Positions 22,001 through 31,363 of a DNA stretch of 64,000 nt are shown one piece after another (position 1 is the stretch's first letter; each line of letters starts with the position of its first letter). Under the pieces are notes generated by a model. It searched no databases, was not told the DNA's origin, and was given only the letters and a program-made list of their open reading frames with translations. This DNA comes from Marsupella aquatica (taxonomy: Eukaryota > Marchantiophyta). The stretch spans positions 2,294,001 through 2,358,000 of the forward strand of contig OZ316895.1 of assembly GCA_973895155.1 (NCBI GenBank). Direction: 5' to 3'. The position numbers and the translations under genes are program-made.

Positions 22001-23060
22001 GGAGGTTCATGGCCATGCCAGCGAAGCGGCACTGGAGTCAGATTTGTGGGTCGGCAATGCACTGATTCACATGTATGCAGAGATGGGCAGTATAGATGAT
22101 GCCCGACTAGTTTTTGATAGAATGGAGAAACGTGATGTAGTCACATGGACTACCATGATCGGTGGACTTGCACACCATGGATGTGTGCATGAGGCCCTGG
22201 CACTCTTTAAAAAAATGAATGCCGATCTGGTGAGTCCCAATGGAACTACATTTGTGGCATTGTTGTCAGCCTGTTGTCATGGGGGCCTTGTCGATGATGG
22301 CCGTAGACTCTTTTCAGTTATGACGCAAGATTATGGCATCGAGCCTACTGTTGTGCATTATACCTGCATGGTGGATCTTCTTGGGCGGGCTGGACACTTG
22401 GAGGAAGCAAAGCTCTTCATTAGGGACATGCCAATTGAACCAAATGGAGTAACTTGGACAGCCTTGCTTGGGGCTTGTAGAACCCACGGTAATGTGGAGT
22501 TGGGCGAGCTTGCCGCGAACGAGCTTTTCAAGTTGGAACCCAACAGCTCCTCTACCTATGTGCTTCTCTCCAACATTTATGCTGCAGCTGGCAAATGGGA
22601 GAAGGTTTCATTGGTGCGCACGATGATGCAAAAGAGAGGTGTTCGGAAGGAGCCAGGGCGTAGCTGGATTGCAGTTGATAAGAAGCTCCACGGATTTGTT
22701 GTAGGGGATACATCTCACCCGGAAGCGAAGGCGATATATGCTGAGCTCAATAAATTGATTGAAAAACTGAAGAGTGAAGGCTACATCCCGGATACCCGGC
22801 TTGTGTTGCATGATATCAATGAGGAGGATAAAGAACTAGCCCTTTGCTCCCATAGTGAGAAGTTGGCTATTGCTTACGGACTAATGCACATACCTCGGGG
22901 TGAACCAATTCTTGTAAGGAAGAACCTTCGGGTGTGTCCAGATTGCCATACGGCAACAAAGTTTATCTCTAAGGTGACAGGACGCGAGATTGTAGCAAGG
23001 GATGCAAGCCGCTTTCACCATTTTAAAGATGGCATGTGTTCTTGTGGTGATTACTGGTGA
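19014..23060 (+). CDS. PLS-class pentatricopeptide repeat protein with E and DYW domains (organelle C-to-U RNA editing factor)
   Basis: A single open exon of 1348 aa from the ATG at 19014. The N-terminus is basic and free of acidic residues at first (MDCRSIPAGLNLIAQGRLQS), consistent with organelle targeting. P, L and S motifs repeat from about residue 65 to 1085, with eight near-identical 101-aa triplets. L2/S2, E1 and E2 motifs follow, then a complete DYW deaminase: PG box (EPGRSWI), the catalytic HSE, CPDC, HHFKDG and the terminal CSCGDYW. The family edits specific cytidines in mitochondrial or plastid RNA. A splice acceptor at 18990-18991 precedes the ATG. An upstream exon (ATG at 18366, donor after 18568) would join in phase and add 75 residues, so the start is not settled. 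Not assigned to a named factor. Confidence 0.95.
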   Translation: MDCRSIPAGLNLIAQGRLQSRASYGNRDWSRDTAQGNGSTHMHSAGTTSQAIAILKNRLQRGINVDSYMYVDILRRCVKQKDILTAKQVHDWIIQTGMEKNPSLARCLLNVYIQCGKLLDARRVFDELEKKTIVTWTMMIAGYAKYDNAESAFEIFNQMRQEGCRPNEVTYLSILKACASPFALTWGKEVHVCIRHAGFESDVRVGTALLKMYAKCGCITDARRLFENVRNRDVITWNVMIGGLAQHGCGHEAYRLFLQMRREGFEPNAITYVSILNASASTGALEWVKEVHGHASRAGLESNLRVGIALVHMYAECGSMDDARRVFDRMEKRDVVTWNVMIGGLAHHGCGHEAYRLFLQMRQEGFEPDAITYMSILNASASPRALKWVKDIHGHAIKAGLESDLRVGNALVHMYAESGSMDDARQVFDRMEKRDVLTWTAMIGGLAQHGCGREAYRMFLQMRQEGFEPDAITYMSILNASASPGALEWVKEVHGQASEAGLESDLRVGNALVHMYAEIGSIEDARLAFDRMEKRDVVTWTAMIGGLAQHGCGHEAYQLFLQMRREGFEPDAITYVSILHASASAGALEWVKEVHGQASEAGLESDLRVGNALVHMYAESGSIDEARRVFERMEKRDVVTWNVMIGGLVQHGCGNEAYRLFLQMREERFEPNAITYLSILSASGSARALEWVREVHGHASKVGLESDLRVSNALVHMYAESGSIDDARLVFDRMEKRDVGTWTSMIGGLAQHGCGHEAYRMFLQMRQEGFEPDAITYTSMLNASASAGALEWVKEVHGQASEAGLESDLRVGNALVHMYAKSGSIVDARLVFDRMEQRDVVTWTGMIGGLAQHGCGHEAYQLFLQMRREGFEPDAITYLSILKATASAGDLKCGKEVHDHAIKAGLESDLRVGNALVHMYAESGSIDDARRVFDRMEKRDVVTWNVMIGGLVHHGCGREAYGLFFQMREDGLEPSGITYTSILNAAASAGTLEWVKEVHGHASEAALESDLWVGNALIHMYAEMGSIDDARLVFDRMEKRDVVTWTTMIGGLAHHGCVHEALALFKKMNADLVSPNGTTFVALLSACCHGGLVDDGRRLFSVMTQDYGIEPTVVHYTCMVDLLGRAGHLEEAKLFIRDMPIEPNGVTWTALLGACRTHGNVELGELAANELFKLEPNSSSTYVLLSNIYAAAGKWEKVSLVRTMMQKRGVRKEPGRSWIAVDKKLHGFVVGDTSHPEAKAIYAELNKLIEKLKSEGYIPDTRLVLHDINEEDKELALCSHSEKLAIAYGLMHIPRGEPILVRKNLRVCPDCHTATKFISKVTGREIVARDASRFHHFKDGMCSCGDYW
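19710..22133 (+). repeat. eight tandem 303-bp PLS units inside the PPR gene
   Basis: The GAT codon opening each unit recurs at exactly 303-bp spacing from 19710 to 22134, with no insertion or deletion. Units are highly similar in both DNA and protein (for example GGLAQHGCGHEAY and GLESDLRVGNALVHMYAE). This is tandem duplication of whole P-L-S triplets. It is coding and hard for short-read assembly. Confidence 0.95.
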
Positions 23061-23311
23061 CCAGATTGAAACGTGGAAGAAGGGCATTCATTCAAATGCA
23101 TTTTTTTCGAGAGGTGTTTATTGCCGTCCTCGGCGATGGCAGGTCGGTAAGATGTTTTGAGATTATGCAATTTGATGTTGCAGGTCGTAAAATATAACGG
23201 TGGCAAGTTAACCAGACAAGGCTTACATACACAGTGGAGGAAATGTACCTGTGGATCAGCAGCAAATTGCGAAGGGAGTGGAACAGACTAAAGGCCACAC
23301 TCGAAGCTCAA

Positions 23312-23561
23312 GAGTCGAGTTGTCCACCATTTCAAGTAACTCGTGTTTTTATGAAGGCATTGGCATAAGTGACAGAACAGGAGAGGGAGCCGATCCCTCT
23401 ACTCTACCGGCTGCCTTCACACATACGAAGCATGATGAGTCGAGTTGTCCACCATTTCAAGTAACTCATTTTTTTATGAAGGCATGGGCATAAGTGACAG
23501 AACAGGAGAGGGAGCCGATCCCTCTACTGTACCGGATGCCCTCACACTTACGAAGCATGAT
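23312..23561. repeat. 125-bp tandem duplication downstream of the PPR gene
   Basis: Copies at 23312-23436 and 23437-23561 have identical length and differ by few bases. They begin gagtcgagttgtccacc and end acgaagcatgat, probably in the PPR 3' UTR or just beyond. Confidence 0.92.
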
Positions 23562-25637
23562 CGCCCTCATTTCGTTTGGAAACAGGCCGTTGCCTGTGTC
23601 TGCTACGGAGGTCCCTGCCAAACATACCTTCGTCTGTAGACGAGAGGATCACTGCAAAGAGGAGTTCGATTGGACTTTGAGCACATTACTCGTGCTAATC
23701 CATACTCCCGAGCTCAGAGGCTCGTTGGATAACGTAATTTCTCCTGATATAGGAAAAATCAAGAGAGGCAAAGGATACACAGAATGCCTACCTCAGATTA
23801 AAGGAATATTAAGATTACCTGAAGTTTATAACCTTTGTGAGAAGATTAAGAAGAAGAAGCAGTGAGAAAAGGAGAAGCAAGAATGGGGAAGGAGACCAAC
23901 AACTGATTATTGAAACGAGCAGAAGCCAGCCAGTGTCCTAAAACATTTATCCCGTATATGCAAAACAACAATTATTATTGGTTAGTCTTGGGGAGTGTCT
24001 TGCGATCCACTCTAGAAATGATGGAACGATCTAGCAGGATACCACCAGGATACCAATTTCGATCTCAATTGAGAATGGGCAAAACATCAATACGGGGAGG
24101 ATGGTGTCCTTGGATGGAAAAATTGCTTCATGAAGGTATATCTATCTATTCAAAATCACTGATGGGGTTTAACCATCCACTTTGTTCTTGTATGAACATT
24201 CTGCACCATGCTATCATCTAGTTGGCAGCCAACCAAAAGCAGTCACAAGGCATACCCTTAACAGCTTGCACATTCATAAATCTCCCTTGACATCAAACAA
24301 TGTCACTCTGTCATTGCATGATCAAAAGAGCACCCTCACTTTGCCAAACCCAAAGAAAGGGATACAGGTTATTATAAAGACTCTAGATGGTCGACAACCA
24401 AAAGGAATGAAACACATCATGTAGGAATGCCCCAACTTGGAGTGTTCTTAAACAGGGAGTTTTCCTTTACAGGAGCCCACATAGTGCCAACGTGATTGCA
24501 CTGTTGATGAGAACCCATCAAGTGAATCCGAAAATTATGTCCCCGTCAAGTGTGCTTCTCAACCAACAACCCCACCAAGTAATAAGTTTTATCTCAAGCA
24601 CTGGAGTGGTGGTCATCTCAAGTTGCCCAGGGTGAGTTTTGACGACAGGTCTGATGTTCAACCCCTACCAATTAATTATGTGGCGGGTGTAATATTTAAC
24701 TAATAATTTGTAATCAAAAGCTACACTCTAGGGCCTATGGTCTAGAGTGTAGTCTCTAGATGGTGCATAGGTAGCAGCAAATGGGAAAGGCAACCTTGAC
24801 GTTGAGCAGCACGCTGGCAGTCATAGATATAGATATAGATATACTCTGGTGTGATATAGATCTTCCAGAGTTTTAATATAAATGGATTTTTCATATTTGG
24901 TATACACCACGTGTGCTTGTAGTAGTTAGTAATTATATGAGAAGATATAATAATACAAACCATCTGGTTGTGGAAGCCAGTTGAGGGCTTGCTCAAGGGC
25001 AGATTCCCCTTGAGAAAGAGTAAATAAATCTCTCTATCAATCTTACTTATAAAGTGCAAACCTCAAGCTAGAGTTGAGGTCTAGGCTTCTAGAGTGCAAC
25101 CTCCGGACTGTAACTCTAGAGCCCCACCAAATGTATGGTATGTCATGCATGCTGACTTTGTCATCATCTCTGTTGCCTTTCAAAGAATGGGCATTCAGGC
25201 TGGTAGAACAATGATCTCAACAGTGAGGTGGATGAACTACCCTGTAGCTTAGTAATTGGGTGGATACAGAATAGAGGGACTTTGTCAGCTGATTCTCCCC
25301 CCTACAAAGCATTTTGCTCACCTTGAAGTGCAAATTGGGGGCAGCAGAATTTCTCTCCACCTTAGTTTATACCAACTGACCGTGGACAAAGTGCCTCACT
25401 GTCCCATTTACTGAAGAAAAGGGGCCGCAGTGGGCAGCAGCATCAGGGACTAGGACGGGCAGTGTAGTTTAGGGGTTAGGGTCAGTATACTGCCCGTTCT
25501 CGCCTTTGGAAGTGCGCGGATTTTTCTCTTTCCTCATACTCGGGGTGGAATGCGAATCTCAATTTTACTTAGTTTTCTAACTAAGAGACAAGTAATGGAC
25601 AAACATCACAATGCCCCAATCTCATAAAGTCTTGAAG
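23562..25637. other. intergenic, no gene seen
   Basis: AT-rich, short random ORFs only. It holds a hairpin at 24721-24752, a short gatata array near 24823-24842, and a partial copy (about 25426-25480) of the inverted-repeat end of the element at 25884-26872. Confidence 0.55.
24721..24752. repeat. short palindrome
   Basis: ctacactctag at the left pairs exactly with ctagagtgtag at the right, with a 10-nt GC-containing centre. Possibly a remnant of a miniature inverted-repeat element. Confidence 0.65.
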
Positions 25638-25842
25638 GGTCATTGATGCTCCATGATTCTTCATTGATGCTTTCTCAGAAAGTGGTGGAATGGTCATTGA
25701 TGCTCCATGATTCTTCATTGATGCTTTCTCAGAAAGTGGTGGAATGGTCATTGATGCTCCATGATTCTTCATTGATGCTTTCTCAGAAAGTGGTGGAATG
25801 GTCATTGATGCTCTTTGATTCTTCATTGATGCATTTTTGGTG
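25638..25842. repeat. 54-bp tandem repeat, about 3.8 copies
   Basis: Units start at 25638, 25692, 25746 and 25800 with a ggtcattgatgctccatg opening. The first three copies are almost identical and the fourth decays. Because 54 is a multiple of 3, both strands show repetitive 18-residue ORFs; I regard these as by-products. Confidence 0.95.
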
Positions 25843-25883
25843 TGCTCTCTTATTTGATGACGAAAGAAGTCAACGCCAAGTTG

Positions 25884-26872
25884 TTCATGACGACCCTGAG
25901 TTAAATCTACGTCAAGTTAATGTTCCCCCACTTTCCCAGGGTGTCGTACACTGCCCGTCCCAGTCCCCGATGTTGTTGCCCGCTCCGGCCCAAGTTTGGC
26001 AGAACATAAACCAATACTCTACCATTTTGTCACGCGCTCCGGTTCAATAAACTTTGGGTCATCGACTTTGGGTTTATGTCTTGGCACTTTCGCTCGCTCC
26101 GGCCCGATGACTTAAGTTTGTGTCATCGATTTCTTCCTTGTGGAGTCTTGGTTTATGTTCTGGCAACACTTTTTTCCAACAAAGTCTAAGTGTTCAGGAC
26201 AAACCTAGTACTTTGGATAAGAGTCATGATTTATAGAGTCTTGGTTTATGTTGTGCCAAATACTGATTCTCTATGGAGTTGTGATTAATGTTTTGGCAAG
26301 GGAGTCATGCTTGTTTGGTAAGAGAGTCTAAGTGTTTAGGCACAACCTAGTATTTTGGTTAAGAGTCATGATTCTAGAGTCTTGGTAGATGTTTTGTCAA
26401 ATACTTCTTCTCAATGGAGTCAGGGTTTATGTTCTGGCAACACTTCTTTCCAATGGAGTCATACCTATTTTGTAATAGAGTCTAAGTCTTCAAAGGGAGC
26501 CTAATACTTTGGTTGAGAGTCATGATTGATAGAGTCTTGGTTTATGTTATGCCAAATACTTATTCTCTATGGAGTGGTGGTTTATGTTTTGGTAACACTT
26601 CTTTCCAAAAAGTTGATGGCACAAAGTCAATCGGGCCGGAGTGGCCGACAAAAAGTTCTGGGTGCCAAAACATTAACCTGAAGTCGATGGCGCAGAGTTG
26701 ATCGGGCCGGAGCGCATGAGTTAAATCTCAGAGTATTGGTTTATGTTCTGCCAAACTTGGCCCGGAGCGGGGCAGCAACATTGGGGACTGGGACGGGCAG
26801 TGTACGGCGCCCCATGAAATTGGGGGAGCATTAACTTGACGTAGATTTAACTCAAGGAGGGTTTCATGACGT
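25884..26872. mobile_element. non-autonomous DNA element with long inverted repeats and a tandem-repeat core
   Basis: The left block 25884-26020 is the reverse complement of 26730-26872 with modest divergence, including ctgcccgtcccagtcccc facing ggggactgggacgggcag. The similarity continues inward at lower level (left to about 26140, right from about 26600), giving ends of about 250 bp. The core (26160-26600) is degenerate tandem sequence with gagtcttggtttatgtt recurring at roughly 150-200 bp spacing. No transposase is present. Long ends suggest a Mutator-like or foldback type, but no target-site duplication was settled, so the class and exact ends are open. Confidence 0.7.
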
Positions 26873-27679
26873 AACCACTCTCCTGAAGCACTACGGTAGT
26901 CCCGTGCGCAATTGCACTTCCTCGGGTAGCCCCCTTATTAGCATGAATTGCACGCATCCTGTTGTTGTTGATGTCCTTTCGGATTTGCACGAGGTGAGCG
27001 AATGGCTGTGGAGTAAAACCAGCGGAGACTCTCACCAAACCAGCGGAGACTCTCACCAATTCTAGAAATGCAGTGGCGTTGAGAGAGGGTGGAGATCCAT
27101 CGGCCTTCCTTCACTGATAGACTCCATCGGCCTTCCTTCACTGACTTGACGCCAAAGGTCCGTAGGGAATGTGATTTCCAACTTCGCAAACTCGTAATCT
27201 GGTTGGTAACCAAATACCAGCGGCCTTGTAGTATATCTTCGTGCACTAGCTCTGTCTAAATCGTGTGGGCAGCAAGTTGACTCCACTGTGTCGTGTCCGA
27301 TCTCTCATGCGAGCAGCTGGGGTGGCCGTGGTGACCTCGTAACTTGAACCTCAGTTGCGGGAGGCGACCCATCTGGTGGCGGTGAAGCTTTGTTTTGACA
27401 CTCCTCTGCTCTTAGAAAATTGTGGTTGACCGTCAGTCATGTATTGTCTGGAATTAGATCGGGGTGTTGACTGAGATATTCGGTGTAAAAAGGCCATCAT
27501 TGTGACCTTGTGTCCCTGACATTTCGAGTTTGTAAGGATGACGGGTTCGGGAGTCAAGTAAGAATGAGTCTATCACTATATTGAGTGAGATTTTCGGCCG
27601 TCAGTAGATAGGCTGCCAATAGAAGTTTGTTCTCATGTGAAGGGACCATTCATGTTTGAGTTGATTTCAGCTTAGCGAG
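26873..27679. other. CIPK upstream region with two short duplications
   Basis: Contains two adjacent copies of aaaccagcggagactctcac at about 27017-27059 and two copies of ccatcggccttccttcactg at about 27098-27144. Sequence just before the CIPK start (tttcag at 27665-27670) looks like a splice acceptor, so a 5' UTR intron is likely. Minus-strand ORFs here carry no recognisable family. Confidence 0.5.
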
Positions 27680-28999
27680 ATGAGTACAGGCGGTGTACGC
27701 ACCCGGGTTGGCAAGTATGAGATTGGCCGCACAATAGGTGCGGGAAAGTTTGCCAAAGTAAAGCTCGGGAAAAATCTCCACACTGGGGAGAGTGTGGCCA
27801 TTAAAGTTGTCGACAAGGAAAAAGTATTGAAGCCTAGAATGATGGAGCAGATAAAGAGGGAGATTTCAACGATGAAGTTGGTACGGCATCCGAATATTGT
27901 CCAAATTCTGGAGGTTCTGGCAAGCAAGACAAAAGTTTACATCGTGCTTGAATTGGTCACTGGTGGAGAACTCTTTGATAAAATCGCTCAAGGTCGTTTG
28001 AAAGAGGATGAAGCCAGGAGGTATTTTCAACAACTTATAAATGCGATTGATTATTGCCACAGTCGTGGTGTGTACCACAGGGACCTGAAGCCGGAAAACT
28101 TACTCCTTGACTCGAGTGGGAGCTTGAAAATATCTGATTTTGGGCTAAGCTCACGGCCACAGCCATCCAGAGAGGATGGGCTGCTACGCACCAAATGTGG
28201 CACACCCAATTATGTTGCGCCAGAGGTCATCAAAGACAGGGGTTACGATGGGGAATCTGCTGATTTGTGGTCCTGTGGAGTGATTCTTTTTGTGTTGATG
28301 GCGGGGTACCTACCGTTTGATGAGGATAATCTAATGACGCTTTACAAAAAAATCTGTCGAGCTGAATTCACATGTCCTCCGTGGTTTTCTTACGGGGCTC
28401 GAAGTTTGATTTTGAGAATGCTTGACCCGAACCCTAAAACCCGCATCTCCGTGCCCCAGATTCTTGAGAATGCATGGTTCAAGGAAGGTTATGAGCGGGC
28501 AAAGTTTAAAGAAGAGGATACTGACTTAGCAGATATTGATGCAGTTTTCAACAGCTCCCAAGAGAACCTGGTGCAAGAGAGGCAAGAGACAAAACCAGTG
28601 GTGATGAACGCATTTGAGCTTATCTCCTTATCACGAGGTCTCAACCTTTCTGGGCTGTTTGAAGAAGAGTCTAATATGGTGAAACGGGAAACTAGATTTA
28701 CATCAACACATTCTGCGAATGAAATTGTGACCAAGATTGAGGAAGCTGCAAGGCCCCTTGGCTTCAATGTGCAGAAACGGAATTACAAGATGAAACTTAA
28801 AGGAGACAAGCAAGGCAGAAAGGGGCACATTTCAGTTGCAACAGAGATCTTTGAGGTGGCCCCCTCTCTTTTCATGGTAGAGCTTCGCAAGGCTGGTGGT
28901 GACACCCTGGAATATCATAAGATCTACAGAAAATTGAAGAATGGTATCAAGGATATTGTATGGAAATCAGTGGTGGACGTGTCGGGGAATAGCAAGTAA
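27680..28999 (+). CDS. CIPK: CBL-interacting protein kinase (CIPK/SnRK3)
   Basis: An intronless coding frame of 439 aa, normal for the family. The kinase domain (about 13-267) has the Gly-rich loop GAGKFAKV, lysine K42, HRDLKPEN (133-140), DFG (153-155) and APE (180-182), so it should be active. A junction region leads to the NAF motif (NAFELISLSRGLNLSGLF, from 310), which binds calcineurin B-like calcium sensors and relieves autoinhibition. A C-terminal PPI region (about 335-420) for PP2C phosphatase contact follows. CIPKs act with CBL sensors at plasma membrane or vacuole to control ion transport and stress signalling. Lack of introns places it with the intron-poor CIPK type. The isoform number cannot be assigned from sequence alone. 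Confidence 0.97.
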   Translation: MSTGGVRTRVGKYEIGRTIGAGKFAKVKLGKNLHTGESVAIKVVDKEKVLKPRMMEQIKREISTMKLVRHPNIVQILEVLASKTKVYIVLELVTGGELFDKIAQGRLKEDEARRYFQQLINAIDYCHSRGVYHRDLKPENLLLDSSGSLKISDFGLSSRPQPSREDGLLRTKCGTPNYVAPEVIKDRGYDGESADLWSCGVILFVLMAGYLPFDEDNLMTLYKKICRAEFTCPPWFSYGARSLILRMLDPNPKTRISVPQILENAWFKEGYERAKFKEEDTDLADIDAVFNSSQENLVQERQETKPVVMNAFELISLSRGLNLSGLFEEESNMVKRETRFTSTHSANEIVTKIEEAARPLGFNVQKRNYKMKLKGDKQGRKGHISVATEIFEVAPSLFMVELRKAGGDTLEYHKIYRKLKNGIKDIVWKSVVDVSGNSK

Positions 29000-30714
29000 A
29001 TCACCCGGACCGCTTTGGAGGTCAAGTAAGTCCTTCAAAAATGTTGGTGACGAGCTGAAGGCGGGCAAAAGTAGTGATAAGAGTTGTCTTCTACCAAAAC
29101 CTGACGCCTCCGTTGCTGTGTCAATTCGTTCATACTCTTCGATGGAGTGTAGTTGAAATGAAATTATCACTTTGTAATTTGTCAGTTCAACATCAACCAA
29201 AGAGTGTGTTAAGCTTTACTAGGGTATTAGAGACTGTATATTAGAAGCTGCTGTCAGTGAAGTTGGAATTTTCTTCCAAATGCAGACTTATACTGTATTT
29301 TCTTTTTCAAAAAGTAGCCCATTGCTAAACGCTCACAAGAGATGTTACGCACTCGAAGGAAATTCAAATCTTCTTTCTCTTACGAGAGAGTTTGCAGAAT
29401 TGCGTAATTTAGCGGGTGCTTACTTCGAAAATAAGTTCCCCCTGTACTCTACATCCTTTCGACATGTTCCAAACTTGTTCTTCGTGCTTTTGCTAATCTA
29501 TGAAGAGATGTACGTAGTTCACATCATAGTTCTTGACTCAAAATAGATTTACTTTTCTGTGCGATTTGGGACACCAGAGGTACATGTTTGAGTTTCAGCA
29601 CAGTTATCAGACAAGGCACAAATATTTCTATATATTAAAGGTATTTTGGAGGGAGGCATTTGCTCCCACTAAACTTGCCTGTTCAAGTGCAAAGGTAAAT
29701 ACGACCCGACTTCGCAGTCGAGCTTTGCAAACCACAACGCAGCAGGACTGCAAAAGGGTATTGGATTCTAGTTAGCCAACTAGAAACTCGGTGTGAGTAA
29801 CGAACTTGTGATTGGAGAGGGGAGGACAAGTCGTGCTGGTCTGGCGGAGCATCTGGTCGTTGAATCCTTCATTTTGTTGTAATACGTCTCTGGTTTTGTA
29901 GATGCAGGCTAGAGTACGTTTTCAGTATAGTTGTTCGAAGGAATTTCCTGCTCGCAGTTCAGAAAGAGATTGACCGCATTGAATTCTCATTGGACCTCTT
30001 GCTCATAATATGCTTTTCATTGTTCGGTCTCTCTTAATTATTCCCTATTTTTTTCGTCTCTTGTCTTTCTTCGAATTCGGATTGCTGAGAAACAATTGTA
30101 ATGTGACTTGTTGCGTATGAGCATAAGTGATTAATGAACTACAGATTCAACGCTTGCTGTCACACATTTTATTTTCCTTCCCATCATTTTGCATGATCTC
30201 TGGTGCATGAAAAATCTTTCCATTAGACGAGTCGCTCAGTCCAACAATGAAGGATTGTGATTCAGTTCTTTCCTAGAGCTGGTCATGAACTATTTCTATT
30301 GAAAACAAGGACTCGGATAAAGCACATACATATATTTCTGTTGATTTAACATGGGGCCTTACTGTTTGTTGGTCAATTGTACTCGGGCTTACGGGTCTCT
30401 CTTGATCGGTGAATTCTTTTGAGCCCCTGCTCTTAACAGGTCTGAGGGTACAGTGAACGGAGCAGGTAGAAAATAGCGACTAAAACTCCTACTTGAGAAC
30501 CTACTACCTGAGAGTAATCTGACTATTTCCGTACACTCGTGAGGTGAAGAAGAGCTGATTTGGTTTGACATTGAATCGCCTGTGACTAAACGAATGGTTC
30601 TTATGTAGAGGTCGACTCAAATGAGTTTCTAGGCAATGGACAGCGTAAAATTCTGCTTCACTGGTCACTTTTATAGTTTTGAGTAGACATTGGACATCCA
30701 CCAATACCTGAGAG
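29000..30714. other. CIPK 3' region and intergenic DNA
   Basis: T-rich sequence, short random ORFs, presumably the CIPK 3' UTR at the left. I found no continuation of the CYP74 pseudogene: no heme-binding cysteine region is visible on the minus strand. Confidence 0.5.
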
Positions 30715-31363
30715 TTATTCCCCATGATGGGTAGGACCTGCGCTGATGCCCAGTCGCTCGCAAACGGGGCACCATTCTTGCCTAGGCTCGCTTAGGTGCC
30801 TGGGGCGGTGGGGTCTTGATGGCAAATCGCGCGTAGGAGCAAATTCAACGCGAGTTGCTGAACCTCAGCAGAGAGGTCGGCTTCTTGCCCTCGGCGATGT
30901 CGTTCTCCAAGGCAGCGCAGGCCTGCTCGAAGCAATCGTGAAATGCCGCGATGAAATTCTCGCCATTGCAGGCGATGAGGTCGAAGCACCACTGCTTGAG
31001 CTTCGTATGGCAGTCCTCACTGGGATCTAAGTAGGGGCACACACGGAACCCGGAAGTGAAGCTCGTGCTCGGCATGTATGTCCCCAAGAACACGTCCCTC
31101 TTCTCCACCTTGCTCAAGTGGAACACGGTCGGGAAGCTCTTCTGATCTAGGAGGCAGATGACTCGAGAGTGCGGCGAGAGGCGACCGGGCGGCATGTTGA
31201 CTCAAAACAAAGTGCTCTTGTACTTCTCTATGCGGCTGCGGTAGAATTTCTCTTCCCCCTGGAACCAGAAGTAGTCCAGGCGATCCTTCACTGCGCCGTA
31301 GAATGGTATACCATAGTCTCCGGGAATGGGAGGCAGGGGCAGAGTGGACGCGGGAGCTTCCAT
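30715..31363 (-). pseudogene. truncated CYP74 (allene oxide synthase type) pseudogene
   Basis: From the ATG at 31363 the minus strand reads as the N-terminus of a CYP74 fatty-acid hydroperoxide enzyme: PLPPIPGDYGIPFYGAVKDR, YFWFQGEEKFYRSRIEKYKS, then DQKSFPTVF, KVEKRDVFLGTYMPS and CPYLDPSE. A TGA at 31204-31202 interrupts the frame where the family has arginine before VNMPPG. A frameshift near 30870-30885 moves the match to another frame (QQLALNLLLRAICHQDP). A TAA follows, then ASLGKNGAPFASDWASAQVL, and similarity stops at about 30715. Only about 215 of the usual 480 or so residues remain, and the heme-binding part is absent. Intact members act in oxylipin (jasmonate-precursor) synthesis. An exon boundary at 30715 (CAG|GTATTG) is possible but no downstream exon was found. 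Confidence 0.88.

Noticed and set aside
21129-22016. Long minus-strand ORFs repeated every 303 bp opposite the PPR gene
   Set aside because: They are antisense shadows of the tandem PPR units and share their periodicity.
26938-27286. Minus-strand ORFs before the CIPK gene
   Set aside because: Internal repetition comes from two short DNA duplications; no domain, and they overlap the likely CIPK leader.
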